Assembly (NCBI GenBank): GCA_030062745.1
Contig: CP099839.1
Coordinates: 7,115,115 to 7,179,114 of the forward strand
Source: Capitulum mitella
Lineage: Eukaryota > Arthropoda > Thecostraca > Pollicipedomorpha > Pollicipedidae
Length of the DNA: 64,000 bases
Direction of reading: 5' to 3'
Shown here: positions 1 to 13,200 of the stretch, one piece after another
Layout: each line of letters begins with the position of its first letter
How positions within the stretch are numbered: the first letter of the stretch is position 1
The notes under the pieces: model-generated
Databases searched by the model: none
Told to the model about the DNA's origin: nothing
Seen by the model: only the letters and a program-made list of their open reading frames with translations
Program-made: the position numbers and the translations under genes

Positions 1-778
1 ATAAACCACTGTGAGCAAATGCAGTTTGCACACAGTGTCCAGATGTAAAAAATCGTATGATGCATACATTTTGGTGTCGAGGATCAAGAGGTCAAGGGTG
101 GGGATAAAAATGTTCATTGGCGATCACCAGCCACAAATAAAAACCCGTACATTTATTTGAAGCAAGAACTTGATGTAACTATTCAGGCCATGCCGATTCT
201 GATTGTGATTCATTGTTGTCAAATGGGCAATAAATTCTGATTCTGATCCTCGGAAAGAATATAAGAATCAGAATGAATTCCAGATGGATTCCGAATCGTT
301 TGCAAATCTGCTTTGTTGCCAAATATCCGTATGAAACTGTGTGCACCTTATTTGCATCCCACGGATAGATATGATACAAATACTAGTCGTACAAAAAGAC
401 AGCAGAGGTGTCCTCAGAAAGTCAAATGAATCAAAACATCATGTCAAAAATCAAAACATGGACGTGTCATCGGACCTTGCCGGCATATTTCAGCCACCAG
501 TTTTACACGGGAAAAAAGGGGTTCAGCGAATATATTTGATTACTGTCATACCATTGTTGTATATTTTCAACTTAAGCATGCTATGGTGTTATACTTCAGT
601 GCATTTTAATTTATTGTTTTAAGCCATATAAAACACCGTCACTATTTATGGGTTTCCGAAGCATTTTTAAAGTGTTTGCGCCGCTTTTGATAGTTCTGCC
701 TTTTCAATGCAGGTTAGCCAAGAAACCAGCTAAATAGGATATAAGTAGTATGTAAAAATTTCCATAATGCTAATATAT

Positions 779-813
779 ACGGGAGGTAGCATAATGCTTA
801 TGCTACCTCCCGT
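779..813. repeat. Perfect 16-bp inverted repeat plus a third half-copy
   Basis: The arm ACGGGAGGTAGCATAA is followed by a 3-base loop and its exact complement, ending at 813. A third copy of the arm (ACGGGAGGTAGCATAAGC) starts six bases later. This can form a strong hairpin and may be the end of a small foldback element. No target duplication was recognised. Confidence 0.7.
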
Positions 814-2984
814 AGCAACGGGAGGTAGCATAAGCCCAGTGAGGAAAAACGTCTTTGGCTCCCCATTTTCCAGATACCGTCCTTGGGACTAGTGTTGCCC
901 ATATCATCACCGCCCACATAAAAAACTGTCTTTTGGGGCAGGGAAGTTCCTAAATACGTCCATGGTTCCACTGGCGCAGATGATAGTCAAAATTTCCGGA
1001 TGCCATATTTCCAGTGCACCCAAAATATGCTTCGTCACCCATTATAATCTTAAGAAAATTCGTAACCTTCGAAAATCCATGCACCATGTTGCGAAGGTCG
1101 ATCTCTTGTCTGATTTCCTGACTTATTGTCAGTCATGTTACTCATGTCATTCATGAAGGTGCTTCAAGCTTTTTTTGCTCGTTGACAGCGTTGTTCAGTA
1201 TTTGCTGAACACCGATGCGTCAAACCCGGTCTTTTTCTTGGTGACCAGGGAAAATTGCATCCGTTCACAGCACATAAGAACATGACAGCAGGCGTTTGTA
1301 AGAAGTGGCATGATCTTGGAACGCAACATCATGTGGAGTTTTCAACGATCGCTATGGTGCAAAAAATGACAGCGGTCTACCCAATGATGTCCTTCGGCAG
1401 GGACTTCATTGCAGACACTGAAGAAAGACATGGCACGTAATTCGAATGCAACTTGGGTACCAAGAATAGCTCATAGAAAGACCTTTTATTCAATATCATA
1501 ACACCGTAGTCATCATTTAAGTTGAGTGCCGTTAATTGACATGAAACCCGTGGGTTTCGACTGCATGAGACATAAGTTTTTGCTCACCAGTTATGCCCAC
1601 AAATGTAAAAAGATCGGATGCCCAGAACCCATATTAGGTCGTTCTTTTTCATGAAGCGACATAAAACTGATCATCACTTTTGCAATTATGAGGGCGTCTG
1701 CCACCGCAATCTTCCCCGACCGTTTCTGCCTTCCCCCACTTCAAGAAGCACTGTCATACGAAAACTCACTTCTACGAGATCTGATCATTATCATGCGTCA
1801 CTTGAACCCGGAAAAATACCCCAAAAACGTATGTCGCCTGCTCAAGGGTCTGCAAAGTGACAGGGTAGGATATTTTGCTGTTCAGGGACATCTTGAGAAC
1901 GCTTCAGAAGCTCCAGTTTTCATGGGCCTAGGAAAAGATTATCATTGTGACACTGCAATATTTTGACTTAAGGCAACACCAAGAAACAAATTCTTCTTGA
2001 AACTGAACCCGAAATCCAGCACTCTCGGTACTATGCGGACCAGAAAGATGTATCAAAGCCTAAAGATAGAATGCCGAAAGGGAGACAACAAGAGTGAGGA
2101 GGTTGGTAAATCGAGATGGTTACACCGAGCACGGTTGAGTATACTCTTTTGGCTCGAGACGATCTTTAACGTAAACTGTTTTGTCTCCAGCCGGGCTGCC
2201 ACGTCACCGATTTTTTAGTCCGCAACCTGCGTCCGGAGGGAGGTTGTTGACAGCCCCCCTAACGCTGTTCATCATTGCGAGATAACGAACGCAGAAACGC
2301 AACGCAGCGTCACGCAGAAACGTAGAATCGCAGCCAGCGCCACGAAATTCTGTACGTCTTTCCCTTGATATTTTCTGCATTTTTTTCTACACTAGTTCAG
2401 ACCAGGATGTCACCTGGGTCAGGTCAAGTGATCTCTTGTCCGGAAATTTAAATTCGCGTAACGTTTTCGGAAAACTAGACATCAAAACAGAAATTTCTAA
2501 ACTTGGACATCTTGCCAGATGCCTCATATGCTATGTCATCATCCGCATATGCTTGTTGGCCCTGATGGCTCTAATACCTGAGAACACCAGAATTAGTTCG
2601 TACCTGTTACGCCCGATCGGCGTTGGCGCCTACTCTGAACAGTGGAAATCCGCGCATCCTTTACTTGTCACTTCCATACTGGTAACAACAAGGTTGGAAT
2701 AGCAACATACCGATGCATATGCGTGGGCAATTTCCCTTTGAACGATTCCTTCATTTTTCCCCTTTGATAAATGGTTGATGAACAATAAAGCGTTTATCTA
2801 CCTTCGGCGAAAGCCGTCAAAACACGGCTTTGAAAGTGTTATGGTAACAAATGAAAGTGTGCTTATTACTATCGCACGATGTACCGTTCGGGAGTTAGAG
2901 GAGCTAACAAACCCGCAAAAGAGCGTGCATGATATCAACCGCAAGCTGGGTGCGAGCTAATTTTATCTCAGTATAGGATTAGTT

Positions 2985-3031
2985 TATTTTTTTTTTTTTT
3001 TATTATTTTATTTTATTAGTTTATTTTTATT
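2985..3031. repeat. T-rich simple sequence
   Basis: A run of about 18 T residues is followed by ATTTT-type repeats. It may be the tail of an old retroposed sequence on the minus strand, but no body could be identified. Confidence 0.6.
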
Positions 3032-4850
3032 CAAGGAATTTTGTCACCGCTGAGACATCAACTGACAAACAGTGCCTACGGTGTAACATGTTTGCGTATT
3101 GAACTAACTGCACAGTAAAAGTTGGCGCAGATATGCATACGTTTCAGGCATCTACATTTTGCCAGCTTCCGCAAAGATGTAGTTCAAAGCGTGACTTCAT
3201 AGTGCGGAAGCCACACGAAAGGAACGGATATGCATCACTGCTGTTAGCTTTTTTGAAACATTGAACACAGCCATGTGAGCTGTACTCGTAGAAACGGATC
3301 GTGATCGTAAAACACGTGTTCTGGCATCGCTGAATGAACTGAACGGAAGGTGCGTCATAAGCCGGATATGAGCATTAGTTCACAGAGATGGCGGCTTGCC
3401 TTCATCCTGTGCAAGGATCTGGGGATGTCTTTAGGAGACCATTTGCGTCTACAAGTCAACCCTTCAGAGCTAATCCAAGGTTGCAAACAATGATTTATTG
3501 CTTGAGAGATGATATGCAGGCCATCCCAGTCATCTAAGGAATCACTCAGCTGAGGCAAAAATGTTGCTTGATGACCAGGACATTAGTATGATCTCACTTA
3601 TCATGTAAGATCTGTAATCTGGATTGACGACAAAACATGGTGTTTTCATTTCTGCTGATAATGCATGTTTGTCTTAGAGGATTTTTTTGTTTGTATACGG
3701 AACTTTAAAATACTTGAGCGACTGATTGTTTAGATTTCCAATGGGGTGATGGAAACGTTATTTTGACAATAGGTATCTGCTGCTAGAACACCTCCAATGT
3801 GCCTGACACAGCTCATTTTTGATCCCTTTGTCGCCCAGCATATTGTCGTTTATGATATCGTGTAAACGTCACGATTAAACGTCGTAGCCACCCAGGAAAA
3901 AAACAGTGTGTGAGGAGGGCAAACATCAACCAGTTAGAGGAGAATTATTCCTCGCCAACACCAGACGCAATGTCTTATTTTTATTTCTTATTCTCAACAA
4001 TTTTTATTTTTATTCCGACAGCTTCTGTGCATAAATGCGAACATGCTCAAAACATATACTCCTATGAACACACCTGTGCGTTCGTAGAAATGTAATAAAT
4101 TCTGCGTTATTTCACGACAGATACGCTAACGAATGCCTGTGAACGCTCCAGTTGCAAGCTTTGTCAACATGACTTATGGTAGCTCACCAATGCTATTTGA
4201 TGAAGCGTCTCATTTTGCATGCTGATGCGTCACCGGAAACAGGACACTGGACGGTATGATGGGTAGGAAAGGTGAAGAGATACATGGGAAAACAATCGGA
4301 AACAAACGCTATATGGACAACTGCCTAATTCCTGAAAACGCATATTAATACATTTCACACTAGTAATATGCAAAATAATATAGAAGAAGTGAAAAATACC
4401 AAAGCGCATACACACCCAAATGGGGGAATATATCGTCCATGGGTGAACAGCCGCGCACTGCTCCGTGTTCATGGCAAACGTGAAAAGCTTGGCATGGCAT
4501 GAAGGTCGGAATGGCTTTCCATCTGTTTTGCATGTTTTTGTCCTTGTTCAAGATGAAGGGGGTCACTGCGTTAATCGTAGCAACTGACAAAGATAACAGA
4601 TCTATTAGCAGGCACTAGATAGCAGGCAATAACAGCAGACTGGCCTCCTCTCGTTAGTCTCATACGGTGATGTCTGCTGTCCGCTGATTAGAGTACCAAG
4701 GTCTAAATAACTGGGAGCGAAGGAATGCGCATTAATTATCGATTAACTTTAGACCAGCGTGGTGAGTTGCTCCTGCGTTCGAAGAAAGTAATGGCAAATG
4801 AAACGTGATATGCTTACGTTAATGCACGATCGAAATAATTAGGCACTTAC

Positions 4851-4875
4851 CGCCAACCAGCTCATTAGAAGCCAT
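4851..4875 (-). CDS. Possible first coding exon of an unidentified gene
   Basis: On the minus strand an ATG at 4875 opens eight codons (MASNELVG plus one base of a further codon) and runs into a consensus splice donor, GCG|GTAAGTG, with the GT at 4850-4849. A GC-rich stretch lies immediately upstream (4900-5130), as expected of a 5' UTR and promoter. No downstream exon with the required phase was found between 1 and 4850, so the rest of the gene would lie in undetected exons or left of the window. The product is not recognised. The call rests only on the donor, the ATG and the composition. Confidence 0.22.
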
Positions 4876-5150
4876 CACCGAAGGCGGACCATTTTTACTG
4901 GCATTCTGACGTTGACGGTACCTTTCGGTCCAGACTGGTAGTACTTGGCTGGTCTGATGGTCTGGTCGGTGCGCCAGCCGGCGCCGCCGCAGCCTGCAGA
5001 GCGCCTCAGCTGGATGGCTGCGTCGACCTATCACAAAGGAACGATCAGTTCGAACGACGCCAGGCGACTTCCGCTTCGCTGGCCTGGATTGGGCCAGGCC
5101 CAGGAGCGTCTATGTTCAGAAATCTAAAGGCTTGTCACGTGATGTCATAG
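4876..5150 (-). promoter_or_regulatory. GC-rich putative promoter with TCACGTGA E-box
   Basis: This CpG-rich pocket in AT-rich surroundings ends upstream (on the minus strand) with GACATCACGTGACAAG at about 5132-5147, an E-box palindrome of the USF/MITF/TFE type. It sits just upstream of the possible first exon at 4851-4875. Promoter function is inferred from composition and motif only. Confidence 0.25.
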
Positions 5151-5579
5151 TTAATGGCGGCTGCTGCGGAGAAATAAACCGCCTAGTAAAAAAACGATAT
5201 TTCTCGCCTAGGGCGAATCTCTCGTCTGTTTACAGCAAACAAAATGCAAATGATTTTTAGCGCAGTGTTTCTGGTTTCTGGTTTCAATATCAGGTTTCTG
5301 AAAACACCTTCGCCGTCACCGCTTTTTACATACATCATAGTTATCATGAGCTTGCAGTTCCAGGCATGACATAAAAATATCGCACGGATCACACGACAAA
5401 TGCTGTAAGGAGATGTGTTTATTTTCAAGTTGCAAGTCAATATATGTTAGAACCTCGCGCTATTGACAATACCAGATCTTCAGAATGGTCATGGCAGCGT
5501 AGCTGGAGACAAATCATTAAGGGTTAACATTATATGAACTGAATAAACAAGATCATGAATATTTTTGCTTTACTTCACT

Positions 5580-5628
5580 CCCTTTTTCCCTCTCTTTCTC
5601 TCTCTCTCTGTCTCTGTCTCTCTCTCTG

Positions 5629-5706
<78 letters not shown>

Positions 5707-5712
5707 CGTCTC
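5580..5712. repeat. (CT)n microsatellite
   Basis: About 130 bases of nearly pure CT dinucleotide, interrupted by CTGT and TTTC units. Open frames on both strands here (Ser/Leu or Arg/Glu repeats) are artefacts of this repeat. Confidence 0.95.
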
Positions 5713-6559
5713 CCTCTCCTTTTTGGTATGTGTCTGTCTGTTATTGGCTGGACAGACTGGTTGTTGGAATCGTATCATGCCCAAACATTTCGAAAATATG
5801 ACAAGTTTGGTGTTATCTACTCAACAAAGCATGACCAATAACACGAAGTCAATCTGGCAGACTGGCGAATCCTGACGGAAACTCATACATTAGGTACATA
5901 CACATATGTACACATATAGACAAATATATACGCACACATGCATGCATGCACACATGCCTACATACATAAATACATGTGGTGTGGCTGTGTCTCGGATGAA
6001 CAGATGTTCAGGGCCCATCAGTTTAGCACTACCTACGTTCAGAGTTTACAAAGTCCTCACTGCGTCTCCAGATAACTTCATCTTAACCCGGCAGCGCCTG
6101 GGGTGTCAAACAGGGCAACCCTTCTCTTTTTCAAGAATAACTTTTTAACCATTAAGCCGGCCCAACCAAGCCTTCAGCACCTATTCATCAATCGATTTTA
6201 CAAATGTTGGTATGAAAGCCATTTCTATGTTAGGTCAGATCATAGAGATATGACGTCATAAGTGAGCCCTTGCATGCATGCTTTGGTTTTTTCGGGCGCT
6301 GACGCGAACATGCTTCGTTATTTTTTTTTATAAAATTTACAAATATAATACATGGATTATTTGGGTTTACAAAGGATACAGTCCCCAAAAGGATATAAAA
6401 ACGTGACTCGTCAACATTAAAAGTCATGCTATGTCACATGCATGGCGACAATTAGACTGATTTGCATTTTGGGTGATGGAAGTGGTTGCTGATGACCTTT
6501 CCCATCGTTCAAGCCAGGCAAACAAATCTATATCCGCCTCTTAGCAAGGTTCACCACAT
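5713..6559. other. No gene seen
   Basis: This stretch holds short ATACAC/CATGCA-type simple sequence near 5895-5970 and otherwise unremarkable DNA. A short segment near 6090-6130 resembles the end of the dispersed repeat found at 6560-7610. Confidence 0.4.
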
Positions 6560-7610
6560 GCAGTGTGGGGTCATGCCAGGTCACATCATAAGTTGATGTC
6601 AGGACGAAATGGAGTACTACATTGTCTGTGGAAGATCGTTCAGCAGCAGCAGAGAGCAATTATTGTTCTTAGTCAGAAAATAAAAGAATGACCATCTGTC
6701 CTGATCTGGCTTGATCTTGACCCGATAAACAGCAGACAGACAGGGACGCAGCCAAGGAGGGGGCATGGGGGCCATGGCCCTCCCCCTCCGCCTGAGCCAA
6801 GCGGTCCTCACTAGATAGACGGCGATTTCGCAGGAATACGGAATAGTGATCATATATATATTGCAAAAGCAAACATTACGTTTTTCTGTGCGTTAAATAT
6901 GAATTAAATTGCGTAGAACTGCCACTTTTTCCTATAAATTTTGTCATACGTCAGTGGCATATCACAAAATTTGACATTTGCCCCCATTCCCCTGAGGAAA
7001 CTCCTGGCTACGTGTCAGCAGAGAGATCAGATCAAATCATCACGAGATGTCATTTCAGTTCCGTACTTAACGCAGTTAAGAACCCCAGTGAGTAATTATT
7101 ACTCTTTGTCAGGCAGAGCAATGCATCCTTATCTGACCTGATCTAGAATGACCTTGACTGGATGAAAAACAGGTAATGCAAAACTGATCACCAGAAGGTT
7201 TCACTTCCGTCCTGTTGGTCACGCGGACCAAAACGGCTGCGAGTAAGTAGCGATCTTTGTCATGTAAAGTAAGACCAATATTTCAGCTGACCTAGGCTGG
7301 CCTTGACCCAACATTTTTGAACATTTTGGCATGCTTTTCATGCAGAAAATCGTGACGTTTCGTTTGGTACCCAGTTCAAGGCTCTAAGACCAGTATTGCC
7401 GGAGGTAACGAACCGGTGTCAGTTTTTCTGGTTCCATGTTATGCGTTTTGAGTGACCCGAGACGTCGTCAATCGCGTAACAAGGGCTTACATAGTATTTT
7501 CCGAACTGCGAGCCCCAGGGCCATTTATTGGTCGCAGACCAGTTTAGATCCGACGGTTAGATCCTGAGATAACTAGGGGTGCCCTTTTTCACCCCCAGGC
7601 GGTCACGGGT
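6560..7610 (-). repeat. Dispersed repeat family 2, copy 1
   Basis: This block shares colinear sequence, in inverted orientation, with 42030-42720. Shared landmarks are the segment around GATCCGACGGTTAGATCC (7549-7566), the GGGTGCCCTTTTTCACCCCC end, the GACGTCGT/GCGTAACA segment, and several AGGTCA/TGACCT half-sites. No coding capacity was seen, so it is probably a non-autonomous transposon. Confidence 0.6.
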
Positions 7611-8258
7611 ATAAAAGCACGCCAGGCGGTGCTGGGTAAAGCCAAAGTGTCCCCGATACCACAAAAAGCCAAGTTCTTGTGGCTACGCATTCGCCACCGA
7701 GCAACCAGCGCTGCATAATTTTGTCACCGAAGATATTAGGACTGGGAGTAAAGTTAGCTGGAGACGCGTTGAACGACTGTTTGGCCCTGGACAAAGGTAT
7801 TGGTGAACGGTTAGACCCGAATTATTTGCTTATCTCTACACCCACCGCCACCTCCCAGAAGAAATAAACTTCTTCTTCCGTCAAGGATAGGTCCATGATT
7901 TGCCAGATTAATTAAACGTTCCAGGGTCCAGGAATACATTCTGAAAACGACGCACTGGAGTGTATTTTAAGTTATATGAGGCCAATGGCGTAGCCAAGGG
8001 GGGACAAAGGGGCCATGGCCCCTCCTCCTGGAGGTTAAGCGGAATCCCCTGGCGGCCGAACGGTCACCCGTAGGGCCGAAGGCCCCAGTTCTTTGGATGA
8101 CGCGAGGCGCCCGCAGGACGTGTTACATTGTCCGAAACAGACAATTAAAGCAAAATAAGAATACTTTATGCATCAAAGAAGGCTTACGAACCCAAGTAAA
8201 ACGTTCTCCGAATATACAAGAAGACTTTGTGTGCTATGAATAGAGGCTAGTGGTCTGA
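7611..8258. other. No gene seen
   Basis: There is no domain-bearing frame. The block near 7985-8045 (GGGGACAAAGGGGCCATGG, then CCCCTCCTCCTGG) resembles sequence near 6750-6790 and is probably repeat-derived. Confidence 0.4.
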
Positions 8259-10270
8259 ATGAGCGTTTGGGGTTCCCTGCTAGCTTGTAGGGGAATTCAC
8301 CGCTCGTCTGGGGAGGGCCCCTGTCGACCCATAAAGGGCCCCTGTCAGCCTCTGAAGGGGCCTCCTTTTGGTCTGGAAGAAGGCCCCTGCCCTGCCTCCA
8401 GAGGTCGACAGGGGCCCTTTACAGGCGGATACGGGGCCCTCTACAGACAGACAGTGTCCCCTTGGCCAACAGGGGCCCCTAAACGATCATTCAGGGACAC
8501 CTGCTTTTCTGTAAAGATGTTCCTGCCGACCTGTAACACCCACCAGGTCAGCAGGAACGTCTTTACGGGCGAGCATTGGCCCTTTACGCTTCAGCGGGGC
8601 CCCTTTACAAACCGACATGAATTTTAATAACATTTGGTCCCACTGATTACGAGGGCCAGGCACGGGTCCAAAGGAGTAATTGGGGCGATCGCCCCCTCCC
8701 CCTGAAGCCTGAGAAGGGGCCCCTGTCAGACTTAAAAAGAGACCCGAAGGGTCCCTGTGTAAGTTTCACGGGATCTCTATAAGAATCTGACGGGCTCTTG
8801 ATGCAGCCAGGGGGCCTCCTGGAGGGTTAGATGACCTCTGAGACGCATAGAGGTCCCCTGAGGTTCCCAAAGGGCTCCCGAGACCTCAGCAGGGCCCCAA
8901 CACGGCATAGTGTCCATGAGACTGCCAGATGGCTCATAGGGCCCCTGACACGGCCAAGATGAGGACTGAGTCCCTAGGGAGCCCCTGTGAGTGAAAAGCT
9001 GAAGGTTCTTGATGTAGTCAGAGGGCCTCCGGGAGGGTTAATGAGACCCTGACACGGTAAGATGGCTCCTAAGATGGAAAAAGGGCCCTTGAAACTCTTC
9101 AAAGGCCCCTGGGTCCGCAAGGGACCCCAACATGACAAAGGGCCCATGAGACCGCTAAAATTGCCGGAGAGGCACCTGAGACGGTAAGAGCTTACGAGAG
9201 TGCCTAGCACGGCATAAGGAGACCCTGGCCAGCCAGAGGGGGCCCCTGAACGGCGATTCGTCGGTGACCTCAACCACGCGAGGAGCCACAAGTGAGCTAC
9301 ACTGGCCTTTTTGAGACCTTGAGGGGTTCTTGATTCTGTCAGGGGCCGCCGGGAAGATCAGGTGGTTTCTGAGACGGCAAGATGGGCCCGTTCATCGTAA
9401 ATGGCCCCTGAGACCGCCAAAAAGGTCTCAGGGCCCCTGCGAGGCAAAGACGATAAGGGGGCCTCTGAGACGGTTTTCGGGTTTTATGGGGACGCTGGAC
9501 GGATAGAGGTAATAAACGGGCTCCTGGAACGGGTAAGGTCCCTCTGAGTCTGCCAATGAGGCCCCAAAGGCGCCAACAAAAACCCCTTGTTACGGCTAGA
9601 GGGGCACTAAAAGACTGCCAAATATATCTCATGTAACAGAAGAAGACCCCTGATACAGCCATGGCGACCACCGGTGACGTTCAGAGGGCCTATGACACTG
9701 TACAGGGCCCTCGAATTGCCAAAAGGTCTTCTGTAACTGTCTGAGAGCCCTGAGATGTCAAAAACGTTTCCCAGAGACGATAAGAAGGGTACCCAGGACC
9801 ACAGGGGGTCCACTGAGACTGCTAGAGAGGGACTTTTGAGACTGCCAACTAGAATTCTCTAACAATAGGGGCTCCTGAGACGACCAGAGGGGCTCCTGAA
9901 ACGATTAGACCTTGAGACGTCCAGACTGCTCCTGAAACGGCCAAAGGACATAGAGGGTTGCAAGGGGCGCCTATGTCACGGCAGAGAGAGACTTATCGAG
10001 AGCCTTTTTTAGTGCCTGAGGGGCTCCTTAGACGACGGAAACAACAGGAGACAGGAGGTTCCCTCCTGTTGTCCCAGGGACAACGGGAGGGAACCCGAGA
10101 TGGCTTGACCATCCCTGAGGTGCCCCTGAAACTGCCAAAGGAGCGTCTGAGACGTCCCGCGGGACACGTGAAACTGTAAAAGGAACCTGAGACCACTAGA
10201 GGGTCCTGGTACGGCAGACGGCCTGAAACCACCAAAAGTGCTCCTGCAAACTGCAAACTGCAAACTGCAA
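8259..10270. repeat. Degenerate GC-rich minisatellite (~30-bp unit)
   Basis: About 2 kb is built from diverged copies of a core close to GGGCCCCTGAGACNGCCA, spaced roughly 30 bases apart with many insertions and substitutions. GGGGCCCC is itself palindromic. The open frames of 70-120 codons on both strands follow the repeat and carry no domain. The array fades out near 10250 with three CTGCAAA units. Confidence 0.75.
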
Positions 10271-13200
10271 AAGGGAACCTAAACTAAGCTGACAAAAAAT
10301 CCCCAGAAGTTACAGGATGGGGGGAGGGACAGGCGGTCTCCTGGACCAGATACAGACACGACATTTTAAATGGAAGGAGGGACGGGACCGCCTGAAATCT
10401 CACCGTTTTTGTCATATTTCAGCCACTTTGTTCGGGAACAAAACACAGAATTTTCTCAAATGAATTGTTTCGTTTAATTTTTTTCGGTTATTTTATATGG
10501 TAAAAGGGCAAAATTACATAATTTTCCATATCTGAAGGACAAAAATGGGGGCTCCGCGCTGACCATTCGCCTCCATCCCTTCTTGCGCCTTGGCGAAATC
10601 CTGGATCCGGCCCTGGCGAGGGCACTCATTGGTTACGAGGGCCCCCTTCATCCGATTTGTCCCCCCCCTGGGCGGAATCCTCGCTAGGCCCCTGTGTGAG
10701 GCCTTCACATAAAGTTTCACGCTATCGGTCAATGCTAAAAGAGAAAGGGCCATCCTGCATTGACTGATGTCCTGCGAAAGCTAGACTTGTTTCGGAGAGT
10801 AGTCTGTGATCCCATAGCAAGCTTTAACACTTCGTTTCACTGATCATGCAGGTAGTAAGAATATTTCGAATGCATGTTCCCACGAGAGCCTGCTATGTCA
10901 AATGAAAACTGAAGAGCAATTTAGGGGTGCGTTCGCTGTAGCCCGGACGACAAAGAATCTTTGTGACGTCACATCCAATCGGATCATGATTTGGTAGCCC
11001 CCGTACTGAGACCAATTGTTGGTCCGACTGGGCGTGACGTCACAAAGATCCTTCATCGTCTGGGCTACAGTGAACGCAAGGTAAACATCTGTCAGAATTG
11101 CTGTGGCTGAATAAGCACACACTCACATCAAGTCTGGGCTGCGTGAAATGCGCACTGATATGAGGGATATAACCCACCTTCATGTTTTTTTTCTCTTTCA
11201 CAAATGCCGTGTGCATGACTGGCCGGTGTGACGGCCACCCTGGGCAGTGCCGTTTGCGTGACTAGCCGCTGTTGAAGGCCACACTGACTGCTGACATTTA
11301 GTCTGTCTGCTCCTGCACGTCTAGTGGATGTTTTGTCACCCAGCACTCTAAAATCAGTGAACAATTTTTTCTAACTACGGCCCGACGAAATCGGAGGTCA
11401 TCGCTGGGCCGATCCAGCATCGACGGCGAACGGCCGCGCTCGTGTCGGACTGAAGAATGGGCACCGTGCTGCGTATGAAACAGCCGCTGCCGGGCAGCCA
11501 ACTGTGCTAGGACACAGGTGGCCTAGGTCATCAACCAATATGAATTCATCCTCACATGGTATTGTCTCTTTTCTTTCATTTCTACTCGTGCGATCTCATA
11601 GGAAATTTGAGGGAAGTTCATCTGCGTGACTATTACGCTTTCCACGAAACACACCTTTCCCGTGACGGATGGATCGAGGTCAACTGAAGTCAGATATTGG
11701 ACATGCAACATTCCGCAACTGGGACATGGGAGAATTTGGTAGAAACTTTGACGGCATGAGTTCAGACGCCCAAAGTACAAGAAAACCATCAAGCAGGCCG
11801 AATAAACTGAGGTCTTCCATGGTCCATTAATGGTGATACAACATTGTGCCCTGTGTCCCGGATCATTCCAAATGGCCTCACTTCGATTTCGTGCGGATGC
11901 ATCTTGTTGACTTCCGATGACCTCGGATGACCCCAGTTGAAAAAAAAAGTTTCTTTGATTTACCAACGAATGAGTGCATCCTGTATTCTGACAGCCCCCA
12001 TATTCTTTAATGCTCCATTTTTACATTTTCTCGAATTAGATCACCTCTGATTTTCGGTATATAAGTCCATCACACAGGCTACGGTTCAACAAACTTTGGT
12101 TGCAGTCGGTTTAGTGGATCTGGAAAAACAAACGGATGCTACATACCCCATGTCTGGGTACGTTTCTTCCCATCGCCTTCACCTAGACCTCTTAGGTTCT
12201 GCGAAGTGTAAGATCATGACGCGGGCTATCTTTCCCTTACCCTTAAATTTTGTAGCAATCTGTGCACAGATCAGAAGATGAACACAACAAAATACCCTTC
12301 ACGAGTGCGCGTTATTCTCAGAGAGCCACCACGGCGTGTGAACAACGTGAAATAGAATACTGATATCTATTTTCATTTAAACGGCTTTAAATGACCGTGG
12401 AAGAGGGAAAGCTGTGGACATGATTCCTGTTTATTTTTTGCCAAATAGGAACTTGTATAACACTTAGTGCTGCTGTTCTGTTACCTGTGAGGTTCAGCTT
12501 CTGTTGTGGTTATGCTGTTATGCTGATGAATTGTATTTACAACGACGCAGATAAAATTTGTATAGTGCTCAAGATCTTAATTGCTTGAAATCAGAATTCG
12601 TGTCAAACAGAGCTCGCTGAGCGGAACCTAGAATTCACAACCGATTGCGCAGTTCCAGGACATCAGCCAATGTCGTGGTGAACGTTTGACTTGCCACATA
12701 GAACGACGGTTCCCTTGACTCGTATTACATCATATACTCATGCCCGATGCTTGTCTTCACGAATTCCGCATGCCCAAATCGGAGAACCCATCATTACTGA
12801 AGCATCCCGCAAGTGAATCTAAGTTACGTCGTCAGTAATCGCTACGCAAGCCCGGAGTATTATCAATGAAATATAAAAGTCTACCCACCGTTCAGTAGTT
12901 AAACAGCGGTTAGCATGACATAATGATGGGCTTGTTAGTGGATAATGTACAGAAAAACGCACCAAATACAGTTAAATTACCTGGAATAAACCTCCTGCAG
13001 TGAATGTTTTAGCTCAAATGTGTTCACATGCCCTCGAAATATGTAAGGGATACGGGACCATTTGAGGGTAAAGGCGATCAACTATCGGGATCCTCGGAAG
13101 TAAGGAGTTATGGGGCACCCAATCACACTAACGTACTTCGGTAGCCTGAAGTGATCACTTTCACTTTTCCAGGGAGAAAAATCTGGCGGCATCGAAAAAG

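Larger units (their letters stand above)
1..4850. other. Gene-poor flank, no supported gene
   Basis: I see no exon set with consistent splice phases here. Open frames are at most about 90 codons and lack recognisable domains. A minus-strand frame at 3355-3558 looks mildly protein-like, but it has no matching splice partner. The stretch holds a perfect inverted repeat at 779-813 and a poly-T/ATTTT tract near 2985-3031, and is otherwise unique-looking AT-rich DNA. Confidence 0.5.

Noticed and set aside
5555..5875. Overlapping Ser/Leu-rich (plus) and Arg/Glu-rich (minus) open frames
   Set aside because: They are translations of the (CT)n microsatellite and would be open in any frame.
8974..10263. 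Several 70-110 codon frames on both strands
   Set aside because: They follow the GC-rich minisatellite, share its period and show no domain or splice context.
11523..11966. 147-codon minus-strand frame
   Set aside because: No recognisable domain, no consistent splice partner and no repeat homology seen; length alone is not enough.
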